From the NCBI RefSeq assembly GCF_026236535.1, contig NZ_JAHTMW010000001.1:62001-126000 (forward strand): DNA of 64,000 bases, in the 5' to 3' direction. The stretch comes from Streptomyces sp. SKN60. GTDB taxonomy: Bacteria; Actinomycetota; Actinomycetes; Streptomycetales; Streptomycetaceae. The notes beneath the pieces were generated by a model that was given only the letters and a program-made list of their open reading frames with translations, searched no databases and had not been told where the DNA came from. This document shows positions 9,208-19,351 of the stretch, piece after piece. Made by a program: the position numbers and the translations under genes. Positions within the stretch are counted from its first letter, which is position 1. Each line of letters begins with the position of its first letter.

Positions 9208-10734
9208 TTACGGGCGGCGGAGCGCGTCGGCGGCCGCGGTGGCGGCGGGGCCGGCGGCCAGCTCGGTCTCCAGGAGCTGCTTGCCGAGCAGCTCGGGGTC
9301 CGGAAGCTCCATCGGGTACTCGCCGTCGAAGCAGGCCCGGCAGAGGTTGGGCTTGGCGATGGTGGTCGCCTCGATCATCCCGTCGAGCGAGATGTACGAG
9401 AGCGAGTCCGCGCCGAGCGACGTGCCGATCTCCTCGACCGACATGCCGTTGGCGATCAGCTCCGCGCGGGTGGCGAAGTCGATGCCGAAGAAGCAGGGCC
9501 ACTTGACCGGCGGGGAGGAGATCCGGATGTGGACCTCGGCGGCGCCGGCCTCGCGGAGCATCCGGACCAGCGCGCGCTGGGTGTTGCCGCGGACGATCGA
9601 GTCGTCGACGACCACCAGGCGCTTGCCCTTGATGACTTCCTTGAGGGGGTTCAGCTTCAGCCGGATGCCCAGCTGGCGGATGGTCTGCGAGGGCTGGATG
9701 AAGGTCCGGCCGACGTACGCGTTCTTGACCAGGCCGGCGCCGAACGGGATGCCGGAGGCCTCCGCGTAGCCGATCGCGGCCGGGGTGCCGGACTCCGGCG
9801 TCGCTATCACCAGGTCGGCCTCGACGGGCGCCTCCTTGGCGAGCCGGCGGCCCATCTCCACGCGGGAGAGGTAGACGTTCCGGCCTGCGATGTCGGTGTC
9901 GGGGCGCGCCAGGTACACGTACTCGAAGACACAGCCCTTGGGCTTCGCTTCCGCGAATCGAGAGGTACGGATGCCGTTCTCGTCGATCGCGATCAGCTCG
10001 CCCGGCTCGACCTCGCGGACGAAGCTGGCGCCGCAGATGTCGAGGGCGGCGGACTCGGAGGCGACCACCCAGCCGCGCTCCAGCCGGCCGAGCACCAGCG
10101 GGCGGATGCCCTGCGGGTCACGGGCCGCGTAGAGGGTGTGCTCGTCCATGAAGACGAGGGAGAAGGCGCCCCGGACCTCGGGGAGGACCTTCGCGGCCGC
10201 CTGCTCGATGGTGAGCGGCGTGCCGTCCTCGTCGACCTGGCCCGCGAGCAGCGCGGTGACCAGGTCGGTGTCGTTGGTGGCGGCGACCTGGGTGGACCGG
10301 CCCTCCTTCTTGGGGAGGTCGGCGACCATCTCGGCGAGCTGCGCCGTGTTCACCAGGTTGCCGTTGTGGCCGAGCGCGATCGAGCCGTGGGCGGTCGCCC
10401 GGAACGTCGGCTGCGCGTTCTCCCACACGGAAGCCCCGGTGGTCGAGTAGCGGGCGTGACCGACCGCGATATGACCTTGAAGGGAACCGAGAGAAGTCTC
10501 GTCGAAGACCTGGGAGACAAGTCCCATGTCCTTGAAGACGAGGATCTGGGAGCCGTTGCTCACCGCGATTCCCGCGGATTCCTGACCCCGATGCTGGAGG
10601 GCGTAGAGCCCGAAATACGAGAGCTTTGCGACCTCTTCACCCGGAGCCCAGACACCGAAGACGCCACAAGCGTCCTGGGGGCCTTTCTCACCGGGGAGCA
10701 GATCGTGATTGAGTCGACCGTCTCCGCGTGGCAC
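9208..10734 (-). CDS. purF: Amidophosphoribosyltransferase
   Basis: The committed step of purine synthesis: PRPP plus glutamine to 5-phosphoribosylamine. The 508-residue protein has a 22-residue N-terminal extension before Cys23 (DACGVFG). This indicates a cleaved propeptide and the Ntn glutaminase nucleophile, as in Bacillus-type enzymes. The PRPP-binding motif VVVDDSIVRGNT is present. Cysteines in CVFEYVYLARPD, PCFFGIDFATR and LCRACFDGEYP fit the Fe-S-cluster form of the enzyme. The start is GTG with GGAAA just upstream. An 18-bp palindrome lies about 63 bp upstream of the start and may be an operator. Confidence 0.96.
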   Translation of the reverse strand: MPRGDGRLNHDLLPGEKGPQDACGVFGVWAPGEEVAKLSYFGLYALQHRGQESAGIAVSNGSQILVFKDMGLVSQVFDETSLGSLQGHIAVGHARYSTTGASVWENAQPTFRATAHGSIALGHNGNLVNTAQLAEMVADLPKKEGRSTQVAATNDTDLVTALLAGQVDEDGTPLTIEQAAAKVLPEVRGAFSLVFMDEHTLYAARDPQGIRPLVLGRLERGWVVASESAALDICGASFVREVEPGELIAIDENGIRTSRFAEAKPKGCVFEYVYLARPDTDIAGRNVYLSRVEMGRRLAKEAPVEADLVIATPESGTPAAIGYAEASGIPFGAGLVKNAYVGRTFIQPSQTIRQLGIRLKLNPLKEVIKGKRLVVVDDSIVRGNTQRALVRMLREAGAAEVHIRISSPPVKWPCFFGIDFATRAELIANGMSVEEIGTSLGADSLSYISLDGMIEATTIAKPNLCRACFDGEYPMELPDPELLGKQLLETELAAGPAATAAADALRRP

Positions 10735-10796
10735 GTTTCCGAGTGTAGACGGGCTCGCCCACTGGTCCGAATTGAGGAAATGCGGAGGTGGGGATA

Positions 10797-10814
10797 CTCG
10801 TGCGATCGCACGAG
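10797..10814. promoter_or_regulatory. 18-bp palindrome upstream of purF
   Basis: CTCGTGCGA followed by TCGCACGAG is a perfect dyad with no spacer, 63-80 bp before the purF GTG. Its position suits an operator for purF or for expression of purF-purM. The binding protein is unknown. Confidence 0.45.
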
Positions 10815-10950
10815 GAGATCAACTCCGGCTCGGAGAGGGCTACGAAGCAGGCGGGGTAAGGGATTCCGGCCCACGGGACCCGGCGAGCGGACGCTCGTAC
10901 CAGGCCCGGGGCCGCCCCGCGATGTGACGGACGCCGCAGTCCGCGTCCGC

Positions 10951-11805
10951 TCAGCGGGCGGTCGCGGTCGCCGTGAGGCCCTCGCCCGAGGCGTCGGTGA
11001 GGGTCAGCGTTCGGTGGTTCAGCCGATACGAGAGCGGGCCGTCCAGGAGCTCGTACAGCCGCGTCTCCAGGGCCATCTCCGGGCCCGTGCAGATCATCCG
11101 GGTCGTCGCCGTCGGGCCCTCGACGGTCAGGGTCCGGGCCTTCTCGTCGACGCGGACGGCGGCGGAGAAGTTGTTGCAGCCCAGGTTGCCGGTGGCCCGG
11201 CCGTCGGCGCCGAGGACGAGCCGCGCCTTGGACCCGCTGCCGGCCGGCAGGGAGGAGGCCGTGCCGTCGTCGTCGCCTCCCGAGACGAGGCCGTCGACCT
11301 TCCAGGTGGTGCCGAGCAGCGGCGCGTCCGCCTCGGCGGTCAGCTCCACGCTGTTGCGCCCGTCGGCCGAGGCGAGGACCAGCGACGTCCCCGACTGCTT
11401 CCCCTTGAGCTCGCCGGTGAACGCCTTGAGCAGCGCCGTCTCGAACCGCTGCCGGTCGTCGGGGCAGCCGATGGCCGTGACCGGGCCCGGGGAGACGGTG
11501 AGGGTGTCGCCCTTCACGGCGACGTCGGCGCCGAAGCCGTTGCAGCCGGAGGTGCCGTGGGCCTGGCCGTTCTTCTCGAAGTCCAGCTGCGCACCGGCCG
11601 GGGCGACCGAGCGGACGCCGTCCACCGTGGCCGCGGCGATCGTCCACGAGGTGCCCGCGACGGGCAGATCGGGCGAGCCGGCGCCGCCGCCGGGGCCCGT
11701 GCCCTGTCCCGTACCGCAGGCGGAGAGAAGGAGGAGAAGAGCGAGAGCTGTTCCGGCGGTTCCGGCGGTTCCGGCGGTTCCGGCGAGGACGCGGGGCTTC
11801 TTCAT
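10951..11805 (-). CDS. META-domain (HslJ-like) lipoprotein
   Basis: A 284-residue predicted lipoprotein. It starts MKKPRVLAG, runs through a hydrophobic stretch ALALLLLLSAC ending in the lipobox LSAC-G, then a Gly/Pro-rich linker and two META/HslJ domains. Each domain carries the family signature: SWTIAAATVDG...GTSGCNGFGADVAV with IGCPDDRQRFETALLKAF, and TWKVDGLVSGG...GNLGCNNFSAAVRV with MICTGPEMALETRLYELL. HslJ-type proteins are envelope proteins linked to heat or drug stress; the function here is unknown. The signal peptide h-region contains a repeated Ala-Gly-Thr block encoded by a 9-bp tandem repeat. No clear ribosome-binding site precedes the only ATG. Stop lies 145 bp upstream of the divergent-end purF region. 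Confidence 0.85.
   Translation of the reverse strand: MKKPRVLAGTAGTAGTAGTALALLLLLSACGTGQGTGPGGGAGSPDLPVAGTSWTIAAATVDGVRSVAPAGAQLDFEKNGQAHGTSGCNGFGADVAVKGDTLTVSPGPVTAIGCPDDRQRFETALLKAFTGELKGKQSGTSLVLASADGRNSVELTAEADAPLLGTTWKVDGLVSGGDDDGTASSLPAGSGSKARLVLGADGRATGNLGCNNFSAAVRVDEKARTLTVEGPTATTRMICTGPEMALETRLYELLDGPLSYRLNHRTLTLTDASGEGLTATATAR
11751..11785 (-). repeat. 9-bp tandem repeat in a signal peptide
   Basis: The plus-strand unit TTCCGGCGG is repeated almost four times without interruption. On the coding strand it encodes the Gly-Thr-Ala blocks at the start of the lipoprotein signal sequence. Copy-number change would alter the h-region in steps of three residues without a frameshift. Confidence 0.85.
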
Positions 11806-11855
11806 GGCGGTGGGACGGAGGCCGCAGCCATACGGTTCCGGTCCACGGCCCCGGG

Positions 11856-12653
11856 TCAGCCCATCAGCGGCAGCAGCCCACCCAGATCGGCCCGCTCCCC
11901 GCTCGCGCTGACCCGCGCCGCGTCCAGCTCCACCGCCCAGTCCGCCCGCCCGGTCGCGAGCCGCACCCAGGTCAGCGGGTCCGTCTCGATCACGTTCGGC
12001 GGGGTGCCCCGGGTGTGCCGGGGGCCCTCGACGCACTGCACCACCGCGTACGGCGGGATCCGCACCTCCACCGCGCCGCCGGGGGCCTTCGCGGCGAGGG
12101 TGTCGGCGAGGAGGCGGACGCAGGCGGCGAGCGCCTGCCGGTCGAAGGGGACGTCCGGGACGTCGGGCCCGGTCGCCGCGTTCAGGTCGTCGGTGTGGAC
12201 GACGAGTTCGACGGTCCGGGTGACCAGGAAGTCGCCGAGCCGCATCGCGCCGAACCGGGTCGGGACGAGCCGCTCGTCCGACACGCCCGCGATCGCCTCC
12301 TCGTACCGCGCGAGCGTCCGCGCGTACAGCTCCGGCAGATCGCCCGTGCCGATCGCCCGGGTGTCCTCGTCGATGCTCCGCGCCGCCGTCGCCGTGGCCA
12401 GGGGCCAGTCGACCAGGGCGAGTTCCCGCCGCGCCGGCTCGGGCTCCGTGAGCTTCCTGGCCAGGGACGCGAGCACCATCGTCAGGTGCGCCGCCAGCTC
12501 CCGTACCGTCCACTCGCCGAGCCGCGTCGGCCCCTCCAACTGCTCGGGCGTCAGCGCGCTCACCGCCTCCCGTACGTTCCGGAACTGGGCCAGGACGGCC
12601 GCCCGGGTCCGGGCGGAGTCGTAGCTGCGGGCGCGCTTCTTGGCAGGTGGCAT
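11856..12653 (-). CDS. Mycothiol-dependent maleylpyruvate isomerase / SCP family protein
   Basis: A 265-residue protein of the actinobacterial DinB-like maleylpyruvate isomerase family with a C-terminal sterol-carrier-like domain. The N-terminal half has the family pattern VLAQFRNVREAVSALTPEQLEGPTRLGEWTVRELAAHLTMV with the conserved TRLGEWTVRELAAHL and a second metal/thiol region ELVVHTDDLNAA. The last 100 residues (GAVEVRIPPYAVVQC...VIETDPLTWVRLATGRADW) are the bacterial SCP-orthologue domain. The substrate is unknown. A second copy of this architecture is common in Streptomyces; the gene is not obviously in an operon. It is divergent from the NTF2-like gene with about 70 bp between them. 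Confidence 0.85.
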   Translation of the reverse strand: MPPAKKRARSYDSARTRAAVLAQFRNVREAVSALTPEQLEGPTRLGEWTVRELAAHLTMVLASLARKLTEPEPARRELALVDWPLATATAARSIDEDTRAIGTGDLPELYARTLARYEEAIAGVSDERLVPTRFGAMRLGDFLVTRTVELVVHTDDLNAATGPDVPDVPFDRQALAACVRLLADTLAAKAPGGAVEVRIPPYAVVQCVEGPRHTRGTPPNVIETDPLTWVRLATGRADWAVELDAARVSASGERADLGGLLPLMG

Positions 12654-12725
12654 GGGCCGAGGCTAACGCCGAGACTGGGAAGGAAAGGACGGGAGTCACT
12701 CGCAGCGAAGGCAGGCGACGGGACC

Positions 12726-13133
12726 ATGACCCATCACGAGCACCCCGATGCCGCGTTGGTACGGCGGGGCTACGAAGCGTTCAGCACCGGAGACATGGAG
12801 ACGCTCGCCTCCCTGATGACCAGCGACTGCACGCACCACTCGCCCGGCGAGAGCCAGATGTCCGGGCACTTCAAGGGCCGGGACAACGTCCTCGCCCACT
12901 ACGGACAGCTCATGGAGCTCACCAACGGCACCTTCCGGGTCGAGGTGAAGGGCATCTACCCGGACGGCCGCGGCCATGTCATGTCGGTGCACAAGTGGCA
13001 CGCCGACGGCACCGACCGGGGCATCGAGATGGAGGGCGGCCTCTTCTTCACCTTGATCGGCGGCAAGATCTCCGACATCGACGAGTGCGTGGCGGACATC
13101 GTCGAGTCGGACGCCTTCTGGGGCACGGGCTGA
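12726..13133 (+). CDS. SnoaL-like / NTF2-fold protein
   Basis: A 135-residue single-domain protein of the nuclear-transport-factor-2 fold (SnoaL-like). It starts AALVRRGYEAFSTGDMETLASLMTSDCTHHSPG, the usual first helix pair and strand of that fold. It continues GRDNVLAHYGQLMELTNGTFRVEVKGIYPDG and finishes with GKISDIDECVADIVESDAFWG. The pocket-forming residues do not reveal a substrate, and such proteins range from cyclases and isomerases to non-catalytic binders. The ATG is preceded only by a weak GAAGG. A strong terminator follows. Confidence 0.85.
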   Translation: MTHHEHPDAALVRRGYEAFSTGDMETLASLMTSDCTHHSPGESQMSGHFKGRDNVLAHYGQLMELTNGTFRVEVKGIYPDGRGHVMSVHKWHADGTDRGIEMEGGLFFTLIGGKISDIDECVADIVESDAFWGTG

Positions 13134-13137
13134 CAGC

Positions 13138-13170
13138 ACGGAGCCCCCACCGCGAGGGTGGGGGCTCCGT
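13138..13170 (+). terminator. Bidirectional terminator between the NTF2-like gene and purL
   Basis: Perfect 14-bp arms ACGGAGCCCCCACC and GGTGGGGGCTCCGT with loop GCGAG, between the two convergent genes. Confidence 0.85.
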
Positions 13171-13192
13171 TCCGTACGGATCCGGGGACCGA

Positions 13193-15441
<2,249 letters not shown>

Positions 15442-15442
<1 letters not shown>

Positions 15443-16122
15443 CAGGCGTTGACCAGCTTCTTGAGGATCGAGGTGAAGAAACCGAGACCGTCGGTCTTGC
15501 CGGTTCCGATCAGCGGCTCGACGGCGTGCTCGGGGTGCGGCATGAGGCCGACGACGTTGCCCGCGGCGTTGGTGATGCCCGCGATGTCGCGCAGCGAGCC
15601 GTTGGGGTTCATGTCCAGGTAGCGGAAGGCCACCCGCCCCTCGGCCTCGAGCTCGTCGAGCGTGCGCTCGTCGGCGACGTACCGGCCGTCCATGTTCTTG
15701 AGCGGGACCTCGATCTCCTGGCCCTCGGTGTAGTCCGAGGTCCAGGCGGTCTCCGCGTTCTCCACCCGCAGCTTCTGGTCGCGGCAGATGAAGTGCAGGT
15801 GGTTGTTGCGCAGCATGGCACCCGGCAGCAGGTGGGCCTCGGTGAGGATCTGGAAGCCGTTGCAGATGCCGAGGACGGGCATGCCCGCCTTCGCCTGCTC
15901 GATGATCGTCTCCATCACCGGCGAGAAGCGGGAGATGGCTCCGGCCCGCAGATAGTCGCCGTAGGAGAAGCCGCCCGCGAGGACCACCGCGTCGACCTGC
16001 TTGAGGTCCTTGTCGCGGTGCCACAGCGAGACGGGCTCGGCGCCCGCGAGGCGGGCGGCGCGCAGCGCGTCCTGGTCGTCCAGCGTTCCGGGGAACGTGA
16101 CGACGCCGATGCGTGCGGTCAC
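15442..16122 (-). CDS. purQ: Phosphoribosylformylglycinamidine synthase glutaminase PurQ
   Basis: The class I glutamine amidotransferase subunit that supplies ammonia to PurL. The 226-residue protein starts [16 protein letters not shown], and the catalytic cysteine lies in [12 protein letters not shown]. The His/Glu pair is in [12 protein letters not shown], and the oxyanion region is [17 protein letters not shown]. It starts with GTG inside the purS stop (GTGA, 4-bp overlap) and ends overlapping the purL start, so all three subunits are coupled. Confidence 0.97.
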
Positions 16123-16364
16123 GACTCCACCTTCACGGTGAAGTCTTCGATCACGGTGTTGGCAAGGAAGGTTTCGGCCATCTCATGGATGCGGGCGAGG
16201 GCGGCCTCGTCGACCGGTCCCTCCACCTCCAGCTCGAAGCGCTTCCCCTGGCGGACGTCGGCGATCCCGTCGAACCCGAGGCGGGGCAGTGCACGCTGCA
16301 CCGCCTGTCCCTGCGGGTCGAGGATCTCCGGCTTGAGCATGACGTCGACTACGACGCGTGCCAC
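16119..16364 (-). CDS. purS: Phosphoribosylformylglycinamidine synthase subunit PurS
   Basis: The 81-residue dimeric adaptor that bridges PurQ and PurL. The sequence [20 protein letters not shown] and [12 protein letters not shown] is typical. I chose the GTG at 16364: GGGAG lies 5 bases upstream, and the protein then starts [10 protein letters not shown] as in other Streptomyces. The alternative GTG at 16370 would overlap the ribosome-binding site. It is the first gene of the purS-purQ-purL operon, whose promoter must lie in the gap before lsr2-like. Confidence 0.95.
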   Translation of the reverse strand: MARVVVDVMLKPEILDPQGQAVQRALPRLGFDGIADVRQGKRFELEVEGPVDEAALARIHEMAETFLANTVIEDFTVKVES

Positions 16365-16420
16365 TGGCACTCCCGGTGGTGTGTTGCGTGGGCGGTTCCC
16401 TCAGCGTACCTGCCTCCAAA

Positions 16421-16436
16421 TTCTACGCGGGTAGAA
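16421..16436. promoter_or_regulatory. Inverted repeat in the purS upstream region
   Basis: Perfect 6-bp arms TTCTAC and GTAGAA around GCGG, 57 bp upstream of the purS start, a fitting place for an operator of the pur operon. The rest of the 316-bp gap 16365-16680 holds the divergent promoters of purS and the lsr2-like gene; no further gene is supported. Confidence 0.4.
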
Positions 16437-16680
16437 GTCTGAAGGATCCTACAAAGGGCAGGGAAACGACCGGGCCGATGAATTCGGGCGGAATACTGAT
16501 CGCCGCCCGTGACACGCGGAAACAATTGCCTGGGCTTCCCCTGCCGCACCCCTCGCTGTACAAAGGAATGCAGAGGAACGCAATTTTGTCCCCGGATCGC
16601 CGTCGCATCGGCATCGCCGCACGTCAAAGCGGTGCCAACCCCTCAGCCCACACGCGATCCGCAGGAAAGGACCGATATCC

Positions 16681-17037
16681 GTGGCTCAGCGAGTAGTGGT
16701 CACTCTCTTCGACGACATCGACGGCGGAGAAGCGGCGGAAACGGTCGCGTTCGGCCTGGACGGGAAGATGTACGAGATCGACCTGAATCCCGCCAATGCA
16801 AAGAAACTGCGCAAGGTCCTCGCCCCCTACCTGGCCGCCGGCCGCACCGTTCGTGCCGCAGGTCACAGGGCCGGCGGGAAATCGGGCGCCCGGACCCCCG
16901 CGGTCCCGCTCAAGCACACCGCGCTCGCCCCGGACCCGGCCGCGGTCCGCGCCTGGGCCCAGTCCAACAAGCTGGAGGTCCCCGCGCGCGGCCGGATCCC
17001 CAAGCGCATCTACGAGGCGTTCCAGGCGGCGAGCTGA
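16681..17037 (+). CDS. lsrL: Lsr2 family nucleoid-associated protein (LsrL-type paralogue)
   Basis: An H-NS-like silencer of AT-rich DNA, 118 residues. The N-terminal dimerisation domain is MAQRVVVTLFDDIDGGEAAETVAFGLDGKMYEIDLN. A flexible basic linker (about 60-78) follows, then the C-terminal DNA-binding domain PAAVRAWAQSNKLEVPARGRIPKRIYEAFQAA with the RGR hook that inserts in the minor groove. GTG at 16681 has GGAAAGGA about 8-15 bases upstream. Location next to purS matches the second S. coelicolor Lsr2 paralogue (SCO4076, LsrL) rather than the main Lsr2. It is divergent from purS and precedes a tRNA-Gly cluster. Confidence 0.92.
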   Translation: MAQRVVVTLFDDIDGGEAAETVAFGLDGKMYEIDLNPANAKKLRKVLAPYLAAGRTVRAAGHRAGGKSGARTPAVPLKHTALAPDPAAVRAWAQSNKLEVPARGRIPKRIYEAFQAAS

Positions 17038-17111
17038 CGGCCGGGGGCTCCGCGGTGCCGGTCCGGGGGCGGCCCCGGACCCGGATTTGCATTGCACCCC
17101 CCATGATCCGC

Positions 17112-17117
17112 TAGAGT
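17112..17117 (+). promoter_or_regulatory. Putative -10 box upstream of the tRNA-Gly(TCC)-like gene
   Basis: TAGAGT, a typical strong actinobacterial -10 hexamer, lies 53 bp before the tRNA-like gene. TTGCAT 19 bases upstream, or TTGCAC at 14, could serve as the -35. It suggests that the unusual tRNA-like gene has its own promoter. Confidence 0.45.
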
Positions 17118-17170
17118 CTGGATCACGCCGAGGGGCGAGGCCGAAAAGCCAAGTCCCACAAGCAGAGCGT

Positions 17171-17242
17171 GCGGGTGTAGTTCAGTAGTAGAACAGCCCT
17201 CTTCCAGAGGGAAGCCGCAGTGTGCGATCCCTGTCACCCGCT
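17171..17242 (+). tRNA. tRNA-Gly (TCC) with non-canonical elbow; possibly non-proteogenic or degenerate
   Basis: The acceptor arms GCGGGTG and CACCCGC pair perfectly and the D-stem GTTC/GAAC is intact. The anticodon loop CTTCCAG reads TCC (Gly) but the stem has a G-A mismatch at its base. The D-loop is AGTAGTA, with A where the invariant G18 normally is. The T-loop reads TGCGATC instead of TTCGATC, replacing position 55. The T-stem is disrupted: GCAG pairs with CTGT only with a G-U, and there is an extra or mismatched T. Both partners of the normal 18-55 elbow contact are thus changed. The gene has a plausible promoter and lies 83 bp before a canonical tRNA-Gly(GCC). It may be a specialised Gly-tRNA or a decaying copy. 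Confidence 0.6.
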
Positions 17243-17325
17243 CTCTGCATCACGGTTACCAACCACTCCGGTGGATCAGGTACAGTGGTGCACGCACCGA
17301 CCGGTGAAAGCCAGTCGGGAGCAAT

Positions 17326-17398
17326 GCGGACGTGGCTCAGTTGGTAGAGCATCACCTTGCCAAGGTGAGGGTCGCGAGTTCGAATCTCGTCGTCCGCT
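17326..17398 (+). tRNA. tRNA-Gly (GCC), copy 1
   Basis: Acceptor GCGGACG pairs with CGTCCGC, anticodon arm TCACC-TTGCCAA-GGTGA gives GCC, and the T-loop is canonical TTCGAAT. It is identical over all 73 bases to the copy at 21269. A TACAGT hexamer about 40 bp upstream may be the -10 box. Confidence 0.97.
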
Positions 17399-17406
17399 CA
17401 GGGAGC

Positions 17407-17438
17407 GAAGGCCCCGGTTCTCAGGAACCGGGGTCTTC
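17407..17438 (+). terminator. Terminator after tRNA-Gly copy 1
   Basis: 14-bp arms GAAGGCCCCGGTTC and GAACCGGGGTCTTC (one G-T) with loop TCAG, 8 bp after the tRNA. Confidence 0.8.
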
Positions 17439-17536
17439 GTCGTGTTCAGGGCCTGTCCCGCCCTTATGACATTTGTCAGTCGGGGCGATGACAGCGCGCA
17501 CTGCCGACCGCCCGGCACCGGCCCGAGCCTGGTGTC

Positions 17537-18478
17537 ATGACGAACGTGATCGAGGCGGACGGCCTCCACCGGACCTACTCCGGCGGCTTCGAGGCCGTCG
17601 GGGGCATCTCCTTCACCGTGCCGCGCGGCGAGGTCTTCGCGCTGCTCGGCACCAACGGCGCGGGCAAGACCTCCACCGTCGAACTCCTCGAAGGGCTCGC
17701 CGCGCCCACCCGCGGCACCGTCCGCGTGCTCGGCCACGACCCGTACCGCGAACGCGCCGCCGTCCGCCCCCGCATCGGGATGATGCTCCAGGAAGGCGGC
17801 TTCCCCTCCGACCTCACCGCCGCCGAGACCGCGCGGATGTGGGCCGGCTGCACCACCGGCGCCCGCCCCGTCGCCGAGGCGCTGGACACCGTCGGCCTCA
17901 GCCACCGGGCCGGCGTCCGCGTCAAGCAGCTCTCCGGCGGCGAGCGGCGCCGGCTCGACCTCGCGCTCGCCCTGATCGGCCGGCCCGAGGTGCTCTTCCT
18001 CGACGAGCCCACCACCGGCCTGGACGCCGAGGGCCGCCGCGACACCTGGGAGCTGGTGCGCCGGCTGCGCGACGGCGGCACCACCGTCCTCCTCACCACC
18101 CACTACCTGGAGGAGGCCGAGAGCCTCGCCGACCGGCTCGCGATCATGCACCGCGGCCGGATCGTCACCGCCGGCACCCCCGCCGAGGTCACCGCCGCCC
18201 GCCCCGCCCGGATCCGGTTCCGGCTCCCCGAGGGCGTCCCGGCCGGCCGGCTGCCGCTCGGCCTCAAGGCCGCCGCCGACGGCCCGCGCGTCGAGATCCG
18301 TACGTACGAGCTCCAGAACGCGCTCGGCGAACTCCTCCACTGGGCCGCCGCCGAAGACGTCCGGCTCGACGGGCTCGACGCCCGGTCCGCCTCCCTCGAA
18401 GAGGCCTTCCTGGAGATCGCCTCCCGCGCCGAGTCCTTCGACGCCACCGACCGTGCCGCCCTGGAAGAGGTCCGATGA
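17537..18478 (+). CDS. ABC exporter ATP-binding protein
   Basis: A 313-residue DrrA-type ATPase. Walker A is LLGTNGAGKTSTVELL, the signature is QLSGGERRRLDLALALIG, Walker B is VLFLDEPTTGLD, and the switch histidine lies in LLTTHYLEEAESLADR. The C-terminal 80 residues form the accessory domain usual in drug or antibiotic ABC-2 exporters. Its stop overlaps the permease start by 4 bp (ATGA). With the following kinase and regulator it forms a four-gene cluster conserved in Streptomyces between the tRNA-Gly gene and purC. Substrate is unknown; the sensor neighbours suggest regulated lipid or drug export. Confidence 0.93.
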   Translation: MTNVIEADGLHRTYSGGFEAVGGISFTVPRGEVFALLGTNGAGKTSTVELLEGLAAPTRGTVRVLGHDPYRERAAVRPRIGMMLQEGGFPSDLTAAETARMWAGCTTGARPVAEALDTVGLSHRAGVRVKQLSGGERRRLDLALALIGRPEVLFLDEPTTGLDAEGRRDTWELVRRLRDGGTTVLLTTHYLEEAESLADRLAIMHRGRIVTAGTPAEVTAARPARIRFRLPEGVPAGRLPLGLKAAADGPRVEIRTYELQNALGELLHWAAAEDVRLDGLDARSASLEEAFLEIASRAESFDATDRAALEEVR

Positions 18479-19269
18479 ACGCCGCGCCGATGAACGCCAC
18501 CGCCGCCCGCCTGACCGCCCTCGGCCGGGCCGAACTCACCCTCCTCGGGCGCAACCGCAACACCCTCTTCGTCGCGCTGCTCATGCCGGTGCTGATGATC
18601 TTCCTGCTGCGTTCCTCGCTCACCGGGCTGAGCGGCGGCCCGGGCGGCGCGGAGCGGCTGCCCATGGGCATCGCCGCGGCCACCCTGGTCGGCGGCACCG
18701 GCATGATCCTGATGCTCGTCGTCTATATGAGCCTGGTCTCCACCTACGTCGCCCGCCGCGAGGAGCTCGTCCTCAAGCGGCTGCGCACCGGCGAGGCCCG
18801 CGACCCCGAGATCCTGGCCGGCGGCGCGCTCCCGGCCGTCGTCATCGCCCTCGTCCAGTGCGCCGTGCTCAGCGCGCTCGGCCCCGCCGTCCTCGACGTG
18901 GCCGCCCCGCGCCGCCCCGACCTGCTGGTCCTGGGCGTGCTCGGCGCCGTACCGCTGCTCGCCGCGCTCGCCGCCCTCACCACCGTGATCACCCGCACCG
19001 TCGAGAGCGCTGGGCTGACCACCCTCCCCTTCTTCCTCCTCTCCGCGACGGGCTCGGGCCTGATGGTCCCGACCGACTCGCTGCCCGACCCGGTCGCCGC
19101 GGTCTGCTCGGTGCTTCCGCTGAGCGGCGCCATGGAGCTCGTACGGGCCGGCTGGCTCGGCGGCGGGGACGGCAAGGAACTGCTCGGTGCGGTCCTGACC
19201 ACGGTGGCCTGGATCGTGATCAGCGTGTTTGCTGTGCGGAAGTGGTTCCGCTGGGAACCGCGCCGGTAG
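18475..19269 (+). CDS. ABC-2 type permease
   Basis: A 264-residue integral membrane protein with about six hydrophobic segments (for example TLFVALLMPVLMIFLLRS, LVGGTGMILMLVVYMSLVS, LLVLGVLGAVPLLAALAAL). It has the ABC-2 pattern around LVLKRLRTGEARDPEIL and FFLLSATGSGLMVPTDSLPDPV. ATG at 18475 overlaps the ATPase stop, and the two subunits form one exporter. Translation of an alternative ATG five codons downstream (MNATAARL) cannot be excluded. A GC-rich low-complexity spacer separates it from the kinase gene. Confidence 0.92.
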   Translation: MNAAPMNATAARLTALGRAELTLLGRNRNTLFVALLMPVLMIFLLRSSLTGLSGGPGGAERLPMGIAAATLVGGTGMILMLVVYMSLVSTYVARREELVLKRLRTGEARDPEILAGGALPAVVIALVQCAVLSALGPAVLDVAAPRRPDLLVLGVLGAVPLLAALAALTTVITRTVESAGLTTLPFFLLSATGSGLMVPTDSLPDPVAAVCSVLPLSGAMELVRAGWLGGGDGKELLGAVLTTVAWIVISVFAVRKWFRWEPRR

Positions 19270-19332
19270 GGGACCGGGGCTGGGGACCGGGGCTGGGGAC
19301 CGGGACTGGGACTGGGACTGGGGACCGGGGAA
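19270..19332 (+). repeat. Low-complexity GGGGAC(C/T)GGG spacer repeat
   Basis: Successive variants of GGGGACCGGGGCT and GGGACT lie between the permease stop and the kinase start. This is a degenerate tandem array of G-runs with no coding role seen. G-runs could form unusual structures in the transcript. Confidence 0.7.
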
Positions 19333-19351
19333 GACAACGGGGGCGGAAGTC

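Noticed and set aside
9163..12624. 1153-codon plus-strand frame opposite purF and its neighbours
   Set aside because: Antisense shadow of purF, the META lipoprotein and the SCP-family gene, all of which have strong family matches.
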